52,667 bases of DNA, taken from contig PNLY01000032.1 of assembly GCA_013823325.1 (NCBI GenBank), positions 1 to 52,667 of the forward strand, written 5' to 3'. Below, in pieces: positions 31,360 to 39,582 of this stretch (position 1 is the first letter of the stretch; each line of letters begins with the position of its first letter). The stretch is from Methylobacterium sp. GTDB lineage: Bacteria > Pseudomonadota > Alphaproteobacteria > Rhizobiales > Beijerinckiaceae. Made by a program: the position numbers and the translations under genes. Under the pieces are notes generated by a model. It made no database searches, was not told the DNA's origin, and worked only from the letters and a program-made list of their open reading frames with translations.

Positions 31360-31714
31360 ATGGCAGCGAAGGTCGTTTTGCAGGCCTTGGCCACAGCTCT
31401 GCCAGTATCACGCTCTAACGCGCGACAATGGCAAGATGTCGCCGCTGGAGCGCCACCCGGCGGCCTGCAACGGCCGGCCGGGTATCTGCGAGAGGCTTCA
31501 ACCCAGCCAGCCGCCGACCGCGGATTTCGACGCCGCGCGTCAGATGCGCATCGAGGCGTTTGGCGAAAGCGGCGATGCGAGCAAGAATCCTAAACATGGT
31601 GGTTCACGTCATATGCGCCTGACCGGGATGGGGGGCGCTTCCACCATGATGTAGGCGGCCTCACATAAGGCTTCGAAGCGTTTCGCAGGCGCCGTCCTAA
31701 GCGCTGCATAAAGC
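31360..31714. other. Intergenic region between YcxB-like and DUF1489 genes
   Basis: 355 bases of mixed composition with open frames on both strands, none with a convincing ribosome site. No terminator or RNA gene is evident. It may be decayed coding DNA. Confidence 0.4.
31415..31597 (-). CDS. Possible small basic protein
   Basis: 60-codon frame starting MFRILARIAAFAKRLDAHLTRG and rich in Arg, Ala and Leu. Size and composition recall small arginine-rich proteins, but there is no ribosome site and no domain. It is listed only because the 355-base gap has no better candidate. Confidence 0.2.
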   Translation of the reverse strand: MFRILARIAAFAKRLDAHLTRGVEIRGRRLAGLKPLADTRPAVAGRRVALQRRHLAIVAR

Positions 31715-32152
31715 CTACAGCAGCCCCAGCTCCGCCAATTCTCGCCGCATCTGCTCGGGCATGACGCCGAGATCGCCGCTGCGGCCATCGATATCGCGCG
31801 GCGCGTCCTTGTCCTGCAGATAGCGCCAGCCCTGGAACGGGCGGAACGGCCGGGGCTCGACCGGCACCACCACCGGCTCCATCACCAGATGACAGCGGCC
31901 GATGCCCTCGCCGTCGGTGAAGGGGCGGATGTCGATCAGCCGCTGGCGGGCCGAGACCTGACCCTTGATCACCCAGTAGAGCGAGCCGCCATTGACGATC
32001 TCCTCGATCCGCTTCGGGACCATGCGGGTCGTGTGCAATTGCTCCGCCGGCTCGCCGCGGGCGCGGCGCTGCGCCTGCCGCTCGGCGATCCATTCTTCGA
32101 GATCGCTGATCGATTCGGCGCCGACACAGAGCTTGAGGATATGGAGCGGCAT
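31715..32152 (-). CDS. DUF1489 family protein
   Basis: 145 residues from ATG 32152 (MPLHILKLCVGAESISDLEEWI). The segments HTTRMVPKRIEEIVNGGSLYWVIKGQVSARQRLIDIRPF, HLVMEPVVVPVEPRPFRPFQGWRYL and RRELAELGLL are characteristic of DUF1489, a conserved cytoplasmic alphaproteobacterial family without known function. Confidence 0.88.
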   Translation of the reverse strand: MPLHILKLCVGAESISDLEEWIAERQAQRRARGEPAEQLHTTRMVPKRIEEIVNGGSLYWVIKGQVSARQRLIDIRPFTDGEGIGRCHLVMEPVVVPVEPRPFRPFQGWRYLQDKDAPRDIDGRSGDLGVMPEQMRRELAELGLL

Positions 32153-32303
32153 GGCGGGCAACCTAATCCTCGCCGACGCGCCTCGCCAGAGCCCGCGGCC
32201 TTTCTCCACAACCGCGCCGCGCCGGGGTGGCCCGCACCAGCGCGGCCATGACGTTGCCGCTCGCGCAGGCTACTAAGGCCACCGACCCGAACGGAGACAC
32301 GAC

Positions 32304-33083
32304 ATGCGCGGACTGCAAGGCAAGGCCATTCTCGTCACCGGCTCGTCGACCGGCATCGGCTACGCCATGGCGCAGCGCCTGATCGCCGAGGGCGCCAAGG
32401 TGCTGATCCATGGCCGCGAGCAGAACGAGGTCGATACCGCCTGCCGCAAGCTCGGCCCGTCCACCGCCGGCGCGATCGGCGATCTCGCCGAGCCGGCGAC
32501 GGCCCAGGCGCTGGTCGATGCGACGCGAAAGGCCTTCGGCCGCATCGACGGGCTCGTCAACAATGCCGGCATCTATCCACGCGGCGTGCTGGCTGAGACC
32601 ACCGCTGCCTTCTTCGACCATATCTTCGCGATCAACACGCGTGCGCCCTTGCTCTGCGCCGAGGCGGCGATCCGCGCCTTCCGCCTGCAGAAATCGGGCG
32701 GCTCGATCCTGACCGTCGGCTCGATCAACGCCTGGTGCGGCAACTCGAACCTCACCGTCTATTCGATGTCGAAGGGCGCGCTGATGACGATGACGCGCAA
32801 CCTCGCCAACACGCTCGGGCGCGAGCATATCCGGGTCAACCAGCTCAATGTCGGCTGGACCTTCACCGCCAATGAGGATGCGACGCAGCAGCGCGAGGGC
32901 AAGAAGCCCGGCTGGGAGAAGGAGGTGCCGCTCGAATTCGCGCCCTTCGGCCAGATCATGCAGCCGGCCGAGATCGCCGCCCATACCGCCTTCTGGCTCT
33001 CGGAAGAGAGCGGCCACGTCTCCGGCCAGATCTACGAGGTCGAGCAGTATCCGCTGATGGGCCGCGGTCGCGCCGCGGACTAA
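32304..33083 (+). CDS. SDR family oxidoreductase
   Basis: 259 residues. TGSSTGIG (12-19) cofactor loop, NNAG (86-89), catalytic S140, Y153 and K157 (YSMSK). The C-terminal SEESGHVSGQIYEVEQYPLMGRGRA is typical of sugar/sugar-acid SDRs annotated in Hyphomicrobiales. HGREQNE after beta-2 suggests NADP(H) preference. It stands alone with a purine-rich site (GAACGGAGACACGAC) before the ATG. Substrate unknown. Confidence 0.88.
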   Translation: MRGLQGKAILVTGSSTGIGYAMAQRLIAEGAKVLIHGREQNEVDTACRKLGPSTAGAIGDLAEPATAQALVDATRKAFGRIDGLVNNAGIYPRGVLAETTAAFFDHIFAINTRAPLLCAEAAIRAFRLQKSGGSILTVGSINAWCGNSNLTVYSMSKGALMTMTRNLANTLGREHIRVNQLNVGWTFTANEDATQQREGKKPGWEKEVPLEFAPFGQIMQPAEIAAHTAFWLSEESGHVSGQIYEVEQYPLMGRGRAAD

Positions 33084-33178
33084 CTCGCGACGCAATTGCA
33101 CGGCACCTCAGCGGCGACTTATCCGGGATGGCAGGGCGAACCGTCCCGGAGCACACCGCCGACCAACCGAGACTGACG

Positions 33179-34024
33179 ATGCCGATGCCGACCGACGTCT
33201 TTTCGCCCTGGCTCACCCGCTGGAGCCTCGAACCCGCCGGCGAGCCGATCAGAACCCATGCCAGCCAGCTGCTGCCCGTCCTGCAGGATGGCCGCCCGGC
33301 CATGCTGAAGCTGCCCGAGGTCGAGGACGAACGGCGCGGCTACCTGCCGCTCGACTACTGGGCCGGCGACGGCGCCGCCCGCCTCTTCGCCCGCAGCGAC
33401 AATGGCGAAGCGATGCTGATCGAGCGCGCAACCGGCTCCCGCTCGCTCGCGGCCATGGCCCGCGGCGGTGCAACTGGCGATGACGAGGCGACGGCCATCC
33501 TCTGCCACGCCATCGCCGCCCTCCAGAAGCCGCGCGGCCCGGCGCCCTCAGGCCTGATCCCGCTGGAAACCTGGTTCAAGGACCTCTTCCTGATGGCGCA
33601 GCAGCACGGTGGCATCCTCGCCCGCGCGGCCGCAGTCGCCAACGAATTGCTTCCGGCACAGCGCGAGATCATGCCGCTGCATGCCGACCTGCACCACGAC
33701 AATGTGCTCGATTTCGAGTCGAGAGGCTGGCTCGCCATCGACCCGAAATCGGTGATCGGCGACCGCGCCTTCGAATACACGATCCTGTTCTGTGATCCCG
33801 ACCTTGCCGATCCCGAACCGCCGGTAGCGACCGTGCCGGGCCGCTTCGAGCGCCGGCTGGAGATCGTATTGGAGAAGTCAGGCCTGGGGCGCGAGCGCCT
33901 GCTGAAATGGATCCTGGCCTGGTGCGGGCTCTCGGCCGCCTGGTTCCTCGGTGACGAGGACCCGCTGGCGCAGATCAATCTCGCCGTCGCGGAGCGGGCG
34001 ATTGCGGCCTTGGACGGCCTGTAG
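33179..34024 (+). CDS. APH(6)-like aminoglycoside/hydroxyurea phosphotransferase family protein
   Basis: 281 residues from ATG 33179. Kinase-like fold of the APH_6_hur family: LPVLQDGRPAMLKLPEVEDERRG (Lys of the ATP site), AMLIERATGSRSLAAMA, catalytic loop PLHADLHHDNVLDF and metal-binding LAIDPKSVIGDRAFEYT. Streptomycin 6-phosphotransferases belong here, but most chromosomal members have unknown substrates; resistance should not be assumed. It ends at a double hairpin shared with the convergent carboxylase gene. Confidence 0.82.
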   Translation: MPMPTDVFSPWLTRWSLEPAGEPIRTHASQLLPVLQDGRPAMLKLPEVEDERRGYLPLDYWAGDGAARLFARSDNGEAMLIERATGSRSLAAMARGGATGDDEATAILCHAIAALQKPRGPAPSGLIPLETWFKDLFLMAQQHGGILARAAAVANELLPAQREIMPLHADLHHDNVLDFESRGWLAIDPKSVIGDRAFEYTILFCDPDLADPEPPVATVPGRFERRLEIVLEKSGLGRERLLKWILAWCGLSAAWFLGDEDPLAQINLAVAERAIAALDGL

Positions 34025-34030
34025 CCTCCG

Positions 34031-34072
34031 TCATTCTCGGGCGGAGCGGAGCGCAGACCCGAGAATCTCATG
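34031..34072. repeat. Palindromic repeat, copy A (conserved loop family)
   Basis: ATTCTCGGG / CCCGAGAAT stem around the loop CGGAGCGGAGCGCAGA, with flanking CGTCAT and ATGACG also paired. It shares loop and geometry with the element at 47694-47731. The convergent position suggests use as a bidirectional terminator. Confidence 0.75.
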
Positions 34073-34109
34073 ACGAGAAGGCGCTGGCCGGAGCCTCCTC
34101 TGGCCTGAG

Positions 34110-34132
34110 ATGCTCGGGTCGAGCCCGAGCAT
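34110..34132. terminator. Second hairpin between convergent genes
   Basis: ATGCTCGGG / CCCGAGCAT perfect 9-bp stem with loop TCGAG, followed by ACG. It stands between the APH-like gene and the end of the biotin carboxylase subunit gene. Confidence 0.6.
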
Positions 34133-34140
34133 GACGCAGC

Positions 34141-36126
34141 CTACTCCCCGAGCACGACCACTTTCGCGCCTTCGGCCACCTGCGCGCCGGGCTCGGCGCC
34201 GAGCTCGGTGACGGTGCCGTCGCGCGGGGCGGTGAGCACATGCTCCATCTTCATCGCTTCGACGATGGCGAGGCGCTGCCCCTTCACCACCGCTTCCCCC
34301 GCCTTGACGAAGAGCGCGATCAGCTTGCCATGCATCGGCGCCTTGATCACGCCGCCGGCGCCCGCCGCCGCATCGAGATCGACGCTGAACGGGTCGAACA
34401 GTGCCACGGAGGTCTGGCGGCCGTGATGCAGCGCGAGATAGGTCCCCGCCTCGGCCCGGGCCAGCGTCACCTCATGCTCGCCCTCATCAAGCGGATGGCC
34501 CGGCAAAGAGACGCGCGCGTCGTCGCCGTTCCACTCGATCTTCGCCTCGACCCGCTCGCCGTCGACCAATAGCGGCAGGCCGAGTGCCGGGCGCGGCATG
34601 ATCGAAAAGGCGTCGGCGTCGAGCCAGGGCGACTTGGCCTCGTCGCCAGTCCGCTCGACGGCGAGGTCGAGCACCGCGACCTGGCGCTCCTCCTCCAGTT
34701 GCAGAGCCGCCGCCGCGACGGCGGCCGCATCGAGCGGCTGCGGCTCGGCGCCGAGTGCCGAGATGTTGCGGTCGATGAAGCCGGTGTCGAACGGACCTTT
34801 CCGGAAGCCCTCCGCCTCGGCGAGCTTCTTCAGGAAGGCGAGATTGGTGCGCGGTCCAGCGACGATGGTCTCGCCGAGCGCAAAGGCGAGATGGTCGAGC
34901 GCCTCGTCGCGGGTGCGCCCATGCGCGATCACCTTGGCGATCATCGGGTCGTAATACGGCGTCACCGAATCGCCGGCCTCGACCCCGGTGTCGATGCGGA
35001 TGTCCTCGCTCTGCGGGAATTGCAGCGCCCAGAGCTTGCCGGTCGAGGGCAGGAAGCCCTTCTCCGGATCCTCGGCATAGAGCCGCGCCTCGACGGCATG
35101 GCCTTCGGCGCGGACGTCATCCTGCGTGAAGCCGAGCGGCTCGCCGGCCGCAACCTTGAGCTGGAGCTCGACCAGATCGAGCCCGGTGATCGCCTCGGTG
35201 ACGGGATGCTCGACCTGGAGGCGGGTGTTCATCTCCATGAAGTAGAAGCGGTCGGCGCGCAGGCCGTCGCGCCCGTCGGCGATGAACTCGACCGTGCCCG
35301 CGCCGACATAGCCGACCGCCTTCGCGGCTTCCGTCGCCGCCTTGCCCATGGCGGCGCGCACCTCGGGCGTCATGCCGGGCGCCGGCGCCTCCTCGATCAC
35401 CTTCTGGTGACGGCGCTGCAGCGAGCAGTCGCGCTCATAGAGATGGACGACATTGCCATGGCTGTCGCCGAACACCTGGATTTCGACATGGCGCGGCGAG
35501 AGCACGTATTTCTCGACCAGCACACGCGCATCGCCGAAGGCGTTCTTGCCCTCGCGCTGGGCACTCGACAGGGCGTCGGTGAAGTCCTCGGGCCGGTCGA
35601 CCTTCTTCATGCCCTTGCCGCCGCCGCCGGCGACCGCCTTGATCAGCACGGGATAGCCGATGCGCTCGGCCTCCTTGGCGAGAAAATCGACGCCCTGCTC
35701 GGCACCGTGATAGCCCGGCACGACCGGGACATTGGCCTTTTCGACCAGCGCCTTGGCCGCGTCCTTCAGACCCATGGCGCTGATGGCGGAGGCCGGCGGG
35801 CCGACGAAGACGATGCCGGCCGCGGCGCAGGCCTCGGCGAATTCGACATTCTCGGAGAGGAAGCCATAGCCCGGATGGATGCAGGCCGCGCCGGACTGCT
35901 TCGCCACGGCGAGGATCTTGTCGGCATCTAGATAGCTCTCGCGCGCCGGCGCCGGGCCGATCCGATAGGCCTCGTCCGCCATCTCGACGAACAGCGCCTG
36001 CGCATCGGCGTCGGAATAGACGGCGATGGTGCGCAAGCCGAGCCGCCTGGCGGTGCGGATCACCCGGCAGGCGATCTCGCCGCGATTGGCTATCAGGATG
36101 GAAGGCAGTTTGGCGGCAATCGACAT
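34141..36126 (-). CDS. Biotin carboxylase/BCCP alpha subunit, methylcrotonoyl-CoA carboxylase type
   Basis: 661 residues. N-terminal biotin carboxylase (ILIANRGEIACRVIRTARRLG; ATP-grasp GYPVLIKAVAGGGGKGMKKV; ERDCSLQRRHQKVIEEAPAP; EMNTRLQVEHPVTE), a middle linker domain (450-580), and a C-terminal biotinyl domain with EAMKMEH, biotin on K626. The pattern VPGYHGAEQ...AERIGYPVLIKA resembles MccA more than PccA. MCC carboxylates 3-methylcrotonyl-CoA in leucine breakdown. No carboxyltransferase (beta) gene is beside it, so acetyl/propionyl-CoA specificity is not excluded. Confidence 0.85.
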   Translation of the reverse strand: MSIAAKLPSILIANRGEIACRVIRTARRLGLRTIAVYSDADAQALFVEMADEAYRIGPAPARESYLDADKILAVAKQSGAACIHPGYGFLSENVEFAEACAAAGIVFVGPPASAISAMGLKDAAKALVEKANVPVVPGYHGAEQGVDFLAKEAERIGYPVLIKAVAGGGGKGMKKVDRPEDFTDALSSAQREGKNAFGDARVLVEKYVLSPRHVEIQVFGDSHGNVVHLYERDCSLQRRHQKVIEEAPAPGMTPEVRAAMGKAATEAAKAVGYVGAGTVEFIADGRDGLRADRFYFMEMNTRLQVEHPVTEAITGLDLVELQLKVAAGEPLGFTQDDVRAEGHAVEARLYAEDPEKGFLPSTGKLWALQFPQSEDIRIDTGVEAGDSVTPYYDPMIAKVIAHGRTRDEALDHLAFALGETIVAGPRTNLAFLKKLAEAEGFRKGPFDTGFIDRNISALGAEPQPLDAAAVAAAALQLEEERQVAVLDLAVERTGDEAKSPWLDADAFSIMPRPALGLPLLVDGERVEAKIEWNGDDARVSLPGHPLDEGEHEVTLARAEAGTYLALHHGRQTSVALFDPFSVDLDAAAGAGGVIKAPMHGKLIALFVKAGEAVVKGQRLAIVEAMKMEHVLTAPRDGTVTELGAEPGAQVAEGAKVVVLGE

Positions 36127-36225
36127 GGGAGCATCCTCGAACCGATGCCCTCGTTATAGCTCAGCCTAGCCCTATGTCTGCGCCTTGTTGCGCAGGGTGC
36201 GGATGGGCGCTTGCACCGGAACCTT

Positions 36226-36378
36226 CCCGTCTTTCCGGGACTTCGCGCAGCGAAGGGCCCGGAACCCAGAACCGATGCCCTATTCAAAAGGGCCACCAAC
36301 CTTCGTGCATTCATGACGACCGACATCGGTTCTGGGTTCCGGGCTCGCGCCTACGGCACGCCCCGGAATGACGGCGCG
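36226..36378. repeat. Composite palindromic repeat with 21-bp perfect arms
   Basis: Arms 36257-36277 and 36324-36344 are exact reverse complements (core GGAACCCAGAACCGATG) around a 46-base centre. The left part can alternatively pair locally (TTCCGGGACTTCG with CGAAGGGCCCGGAA at about 36233-36264), so two mutually exclusive folds are possible. It lies between the carboxylase start and the end of the leftward transporter gene. Confidence 0.75.
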
Positions 36379-36380
36379 CC

Positions 36381-37631
36381 TCAATCCAGCAACCGCAGCC
36401 TGCGCCCCAGCTTCAACGTCACCGTCGTCCCCGCGATCAGCCCCATTCCAAATACCCAGCCCGAGACCGCTCCGGCCGAAATGCCCGAGAGCAAAGTCCC
36501 GACCGTGCAGCCGAGCCCGAACACCGTGCCCCAGCCGAGCAGCACGCCACCGACCAGCCCACGCAGCACATGCCCGCCGGTCGGCCGTCTTGGCTTGAAC
36601 TCGCCCGCCGCCAGCGCCGCGGCAAAGGCGGCCGCGACCAGCCCGGCGATGAAGAGCCCGTTCGGCGTCAGCAGCGTCTCACGGATCAGGGTGGCGCAGC
36701 CGCGGAAGCTGTCGAGCCCTTCCAGACGCGCCGGCAGCCAGTCGAGCCCGGTCGCCAATTGCCGCGAGCGCGAGCCGAGTTCGGCGGTGACGCCGAGCGG
36801 CGACAGGCGCAGATAGGCGGCAACGCCGATCAAGCCGACAAAGAGTCCCCCCAGCCAGGAAGGCCAACGCCGCAGGAAGATCGTGGCGACCGGATCGGTT
36901 TGCACCTTCTGCGACGCTTCCTGGTCGCTCGACCGCCCCGCCCGCAGCAAGCACCAAGCCGTCGCCCCCAGCACGGCGAGCCCAGCTACGAGCGCCCCGC
37001 CATAGCCGAGCTGGCGCGGCAGCCACAGCACGGGCGAGTCCGAAATCGTCAGGAGATAGAGCTCGTTCCAGCTCAGAAAGCCGAGGATGAAGCCCAGCCC
37101 TGCGCCGATCAGCGCGAAGGGCGCGGTCGGCGAGCCCTCGCCCAGCCGGTAGAGATGAGCGCTGATGCAGGAGCCGGAAATCGCCATGCCGGCGCCAAAG
37201 GCCAGGCCCGCCAGCAGCAGCGCCGGGCCGACCGGGCCGATATGCGCCGTCGGCGGCAGGCGGGCACCCGTGGGGTCAGGCAGCCAGGCGCCATAGATCA
37301 GCGTGTACCCGGCGAGCCCGACCACCAGCGCCGTGAGAATGCCGAGCAGCCCGCGCGGATCGCGCCGGTCGAGCCAGTCCTTCCAGATGCAGAAGAAGCA
37401 GAAGCGCGCCCGCTGCAGCACGAAGCCGAAAGCGGCGCCGAGGATCAGCGAGAGCTGGAGCTGCGGCGCCGGATCGCCATGGCGACCGACCAAATAGATC
37501 GAGACTGCGATCGCGGCAGCAACGACGGCCGCTACAATGAAGCGCAGGGGCGGCAGCCGGATCGGCTCCGCCCCCGCCTGCCGGCGCGCCAGCTCATAGT
37601 CCAGCGCGCCGCTATCGTCGGAGATGCTCAT
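36381..37631 (-). CDS. YeeE/YedE family (TsuA-like) sulfur compound transporter
   Basis: 416 residues from ATG 37631, about ten membrane helices. Conserved cysteine motifs of the family are present: RARFCFFCIWKD, ISGSCISAHLYRLGEG, FRGCATLIRE and FGLGCTVGTLLSGISAG. In TsuA, thiosulfate passes along such cysteines through the membrane. Eight bases separate it from a periplasmic rhodanese in the same operon, which fits thiosulfate uptake or handling. The frame is open upstream into the sulfurtransferase gene, which is not its true start. Confidence 0.87.
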   Translation of the reverse strand: MSISDDSGALDYELARRQAGAEPIRLPPLRFIVAAVVAAAIAVSIYLVGRHGDPAPQLQLSLILGAAFGFVLQRARFCFFCIWKDWLDRRDPRGLLGILTALVVGLAGYTLIYGAWLPDPTGARLPPTAHIGPVGPALLLAGLAFGAGMAISGSCISAHLYRLGEGSPTAPFALIGAGLGFILGFLSWNELYLLTISDSPVLWLPRQLGYGGALVAGLAVLGATAWCLLRAGRSSDQEASQKVQTDPVATIFLRRWPSWLGGLFVGLIGVAAYLRLSPLGVTAELGSRSRQLATGLDWLPARLEGLDSFRGCATLIRETLLTPNGLFIAGLVAAAFAAALAAGEFKPRRPTGGHVLRGLVGGVLLGWGTVFGLGCTVGTLLSGISAGAVSGWVFGMGLIAGTTVTLKLGRRLRLLD

Positions 37632-37639
37632 CAGGGAGC

Positions 37640-38575
37640 TTACTTGCCGCCCCAGACGGTGCCGGCCGGATTGCTGATCGGCAGCCCGACGACATTGCCG
37701 TATTCGGTCCAGGAGCCGTCGTAGTTGGCGGCCTGGTAGCCGAGCACGCGGGAGAGGATGAACCAGGTGTGGCTCGAGCGCTCGCCGATGCGGCACGAGG
37801 TGATCACCGGCTTGGAGCCGTCGATGCCGACCTCGGCATAGAGCTTCTTCAGCTCCTCCGGCGATTTCAGCGTGCCGTCGGCCTGGTTGACCGCGCGCGC
37901 CCACGGCACGTTGACCGAGCCCGGGATATGGCCGGCGCGCAGCGCCAGCTCCTGGAAGCCGGCCGGTGCGATGATCTTGCCGGAGAACTCGTCGGGCGAG
38001 CGGATATCCAGAATGCGGGCGTCCGACTTCTTCTCGACGCTGGCGACGACGTCGGTGAGGCGGGCGCGCAGCGCCTTGTTCGGCTCGCCGACAGTAAAGG
38101 AGGAGGCTTTGACCGGCACCGGATTTGTCGCGACCGGGCGCTTCTCCAGCTCCCATTTCTTGCGGCCGCCATCGAGCAGCTTCACGTTGTCGCGCAGCCC
38201 GTAGATGTCGAACACCCAGGCGCCCCAGGCGGCGAACCAGTTGTTGTTGTCGCCGTAGAGGACGACGGTGACGTCCTTGTCGACGCCGAGCTTGCGGGCC
38301 AGCGCCTGGAACTTCTCCGGCCTGGCGATGTCCCGTGAGACCGTCTCGACCAGGTCGGTATGCCAGGCGATGTTCTGCGCGCCCGGGATATGGCCGCGCT
38401 CATAGATGCCGGGCTCGACGCTGACCTCGACGATCCTGACCTTGGGATCGCTGAGGTTCTTCTCCAGCCACTCGGTCGAGACCAGCGGGCCGGTCTGGGC
38501 CAGCGCCGCGCCGCCGAGCGCGAGGCTCGCGGCGAGCACAGCCGCACCGCGGCGGATGAAAGAGAGGACGGACAT
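37640..38575 (-). CDS. Periplasmic thiosulfate/3-mercaptopyruvate sulfurtransferase (tandem rhodanese)
   Basis: 311 residues from ATG 38575, AAGGAG seven bases upstream. Signal peptide FIRRGAAVLAASLALGGAALAQ. Two rhodanese domains: the N-terminal one lacks the active Cys (LYGDNNNWFAAW in its place), while the C-terminal one has CRIGERSS with catalytic C261. DPKVRIVEVS and RILDIRSPDEFSGK mark the domain starts. It transfers sulfane sulfur in the periplasm and is first in an operon with the YeeE/YedE transporter; two palindromes lie upstream. Confidence 0.92.
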   Translation of the reverse strand: MSVLSFIRRGAAVLAASLALGGAALAQTGPLVSTEWLEKNLSDPKVRIVEVSVEPGIYERGHIPGAQNIAWHTDLVETVSRDIARPEKFQALARKLGVDKDVTVVLYGDNNNWFAAWGAWVFDIYGLRDNVKLLDGGRKKWELEKRPVATNPVPVKASSFTVGEPNKALRARLTDVVASVEKKSDARILDIRSPDEFSGKIIAPAGFQELALRAGHIPGSVNVPWARAVNQADGTLKSPEELKKLYAEVGIDGSKPVITSCRIGERSSHTWFILSRVLGYQAANYDGSWTEYGNVVGLPISNPAGTVWGGK

Positions 38576-38714
38576 TCTGGCGCTCCTTGACGCCGAAAAA
38601 GCCACGATATCGGCTCGTTTCGGCATGACTTTCAGGGGCTGCCATGATTTCGCCACGTGGCCTGCCGGAGAAGCCGGACAGGATTTTTTTGTTTGCCATC
38701 AAGGCGGAAGAACC

Positions 38715-38728
38715 AGGTCGTACGACCT
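38715..38728. promoter_or_regulatory. 14-bp palindrome upstream of sulfur operon
   Basis: AGGTCGTACGACCT is a perfect palindrome, 140 bases upstream of the sulfurtransferase start. Candidate operator; regulator unknown. Confidence 0.45.
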
Positions 38729-38736
38729 TGGTCTAG

Positions 38737-38750
38737 GGAGAATATTCTCC
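38737..38750. promoter_or_regulatory. 14-bp palindrome GGAGAATATTCTCC
   Basis: Perfect palindrome, centred 22 bases from the preceding one (two helical turns), in the 199-base gap before the sulfurtransferase operon. The GAATATTC centre recalls operators of ArsR-type persulfide sensors, but this is inference. Confidence 0.5.
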
Positions 38751-38774
38751 TTTTGCTTCGACTTTCGTCCGATC

Positions 38775-39410
38775 CTACGACTGTCTGGTCGCGCGCCAGA
38801 TCGCCCAGCTCGCCTGGAAGCAGAGGAAGGCGACGAAGACGTCGAACAGGTATTCCGGCCAGCGCACCGGCAGCAGGCGCGCGGCGAGGCCGAGCAGCGC
38901 AAAGCCGGTGGTCGAGATCGCGTCGTTGCGCGAGGACAGCCAGGTCGCCTTGATCACCGGATTGGTCTCTGCCCGGAAGCGCCAGAGTACGCCGATGATG
39001 AGATAGGCGATCAGGATCGCGCTCGCCGCCGAGAAGCTAAGCGCGAAGATCTCGATCGGCCGCGGCCGCAGGATCTTGTCCCAGAGATCGTAGAGCGTAT
39101 GCAGGCCGGCGACCGCCATCACAGCGCCGATCCCGAGCGCCGCCAGCTTCTCCGCACGCTCGTCGCGCCCGAAGACCAGCGCGGCGATACCGTAGAGCGC
39201 GACGTCGTAGACCCAGTCGACGCCGTCCTTGAACAGCTGGTTGTTGCCGATCGCTAGCGCCCAGAGCACGACATTGCCGGCGAAGATCAGGATGCCGAGC
39301 GCGATTCCCCAGATCGTCAGCCGGTAGGCGCGTCCGACCTTGGGATCGACCGGCGCGGCGTGGCTGGACTCGCTTTCGTCGTCATGGTCGGACTTGTGCC
39401 GACCATCCAC
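38775..39410 (-). CDS. Cation diffusion facilitator-like membrane protein, lacking usual C-terminal domain
   Basis: 211 residues from a GTG at 39410 (GGAG seven bases upstream); the frame stays open further upstream without a convincing start. A His/Asp-rich N-terminus (DGRHKSDHDDESESSH) is followed by about six helices. Helix 2 has NNQLFKDGVDWVYDVALYG and helix 5 SSRNDAISTTGFALLG, positions where CDF transporters carry HxxxD/DxxxD metal sites; here the second Asp of helix 5 is missing. The usual cytoplasmic metal-binding domain is absent. It may be a degenerate or atypical CDF. Confidence 0.68.
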   Translation of the reverse strand: MDGRHKSDHDDESESSHAAPVDPKVGRAYRLTIWGIALGILIFAGNVVLWALAIGNNQLFKDGVDWVYDVALYGIAALVFGRDERAEKLAALGIGAVMAVAGLHTLYDLWDKILRPRPIEIFALSFSAASAILIAYLIIGVLWRFRAETNPVIKATWLSSRNDAISTTGFALLGLAARLLPVRWPEYLFDVFVAFLCFQASWAIWRATRQS

Positions 39411-39582
39411 GTCTTCTCTCCGTTCCGAGGCATCGAAGGCTGACAAGCGGAGCACTCCCGAGCCGCCCCGGACAGTGTCGCGCAAATTATGCTCGTCGCA
39501 AGACGTCGATGGCCGGGACTGGCCCGACCAGGACGACAGCGGATCGCCGCTCACGACGGCGGCGCTTGTGGGAGCGTGCCGC

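Noticed and set aside
33179..34024. Aminoglycoside resistance gene
   Set aside because: Family membership is clear, but chromosomal context and lack of mobile elements do not support an acquired resistance role.
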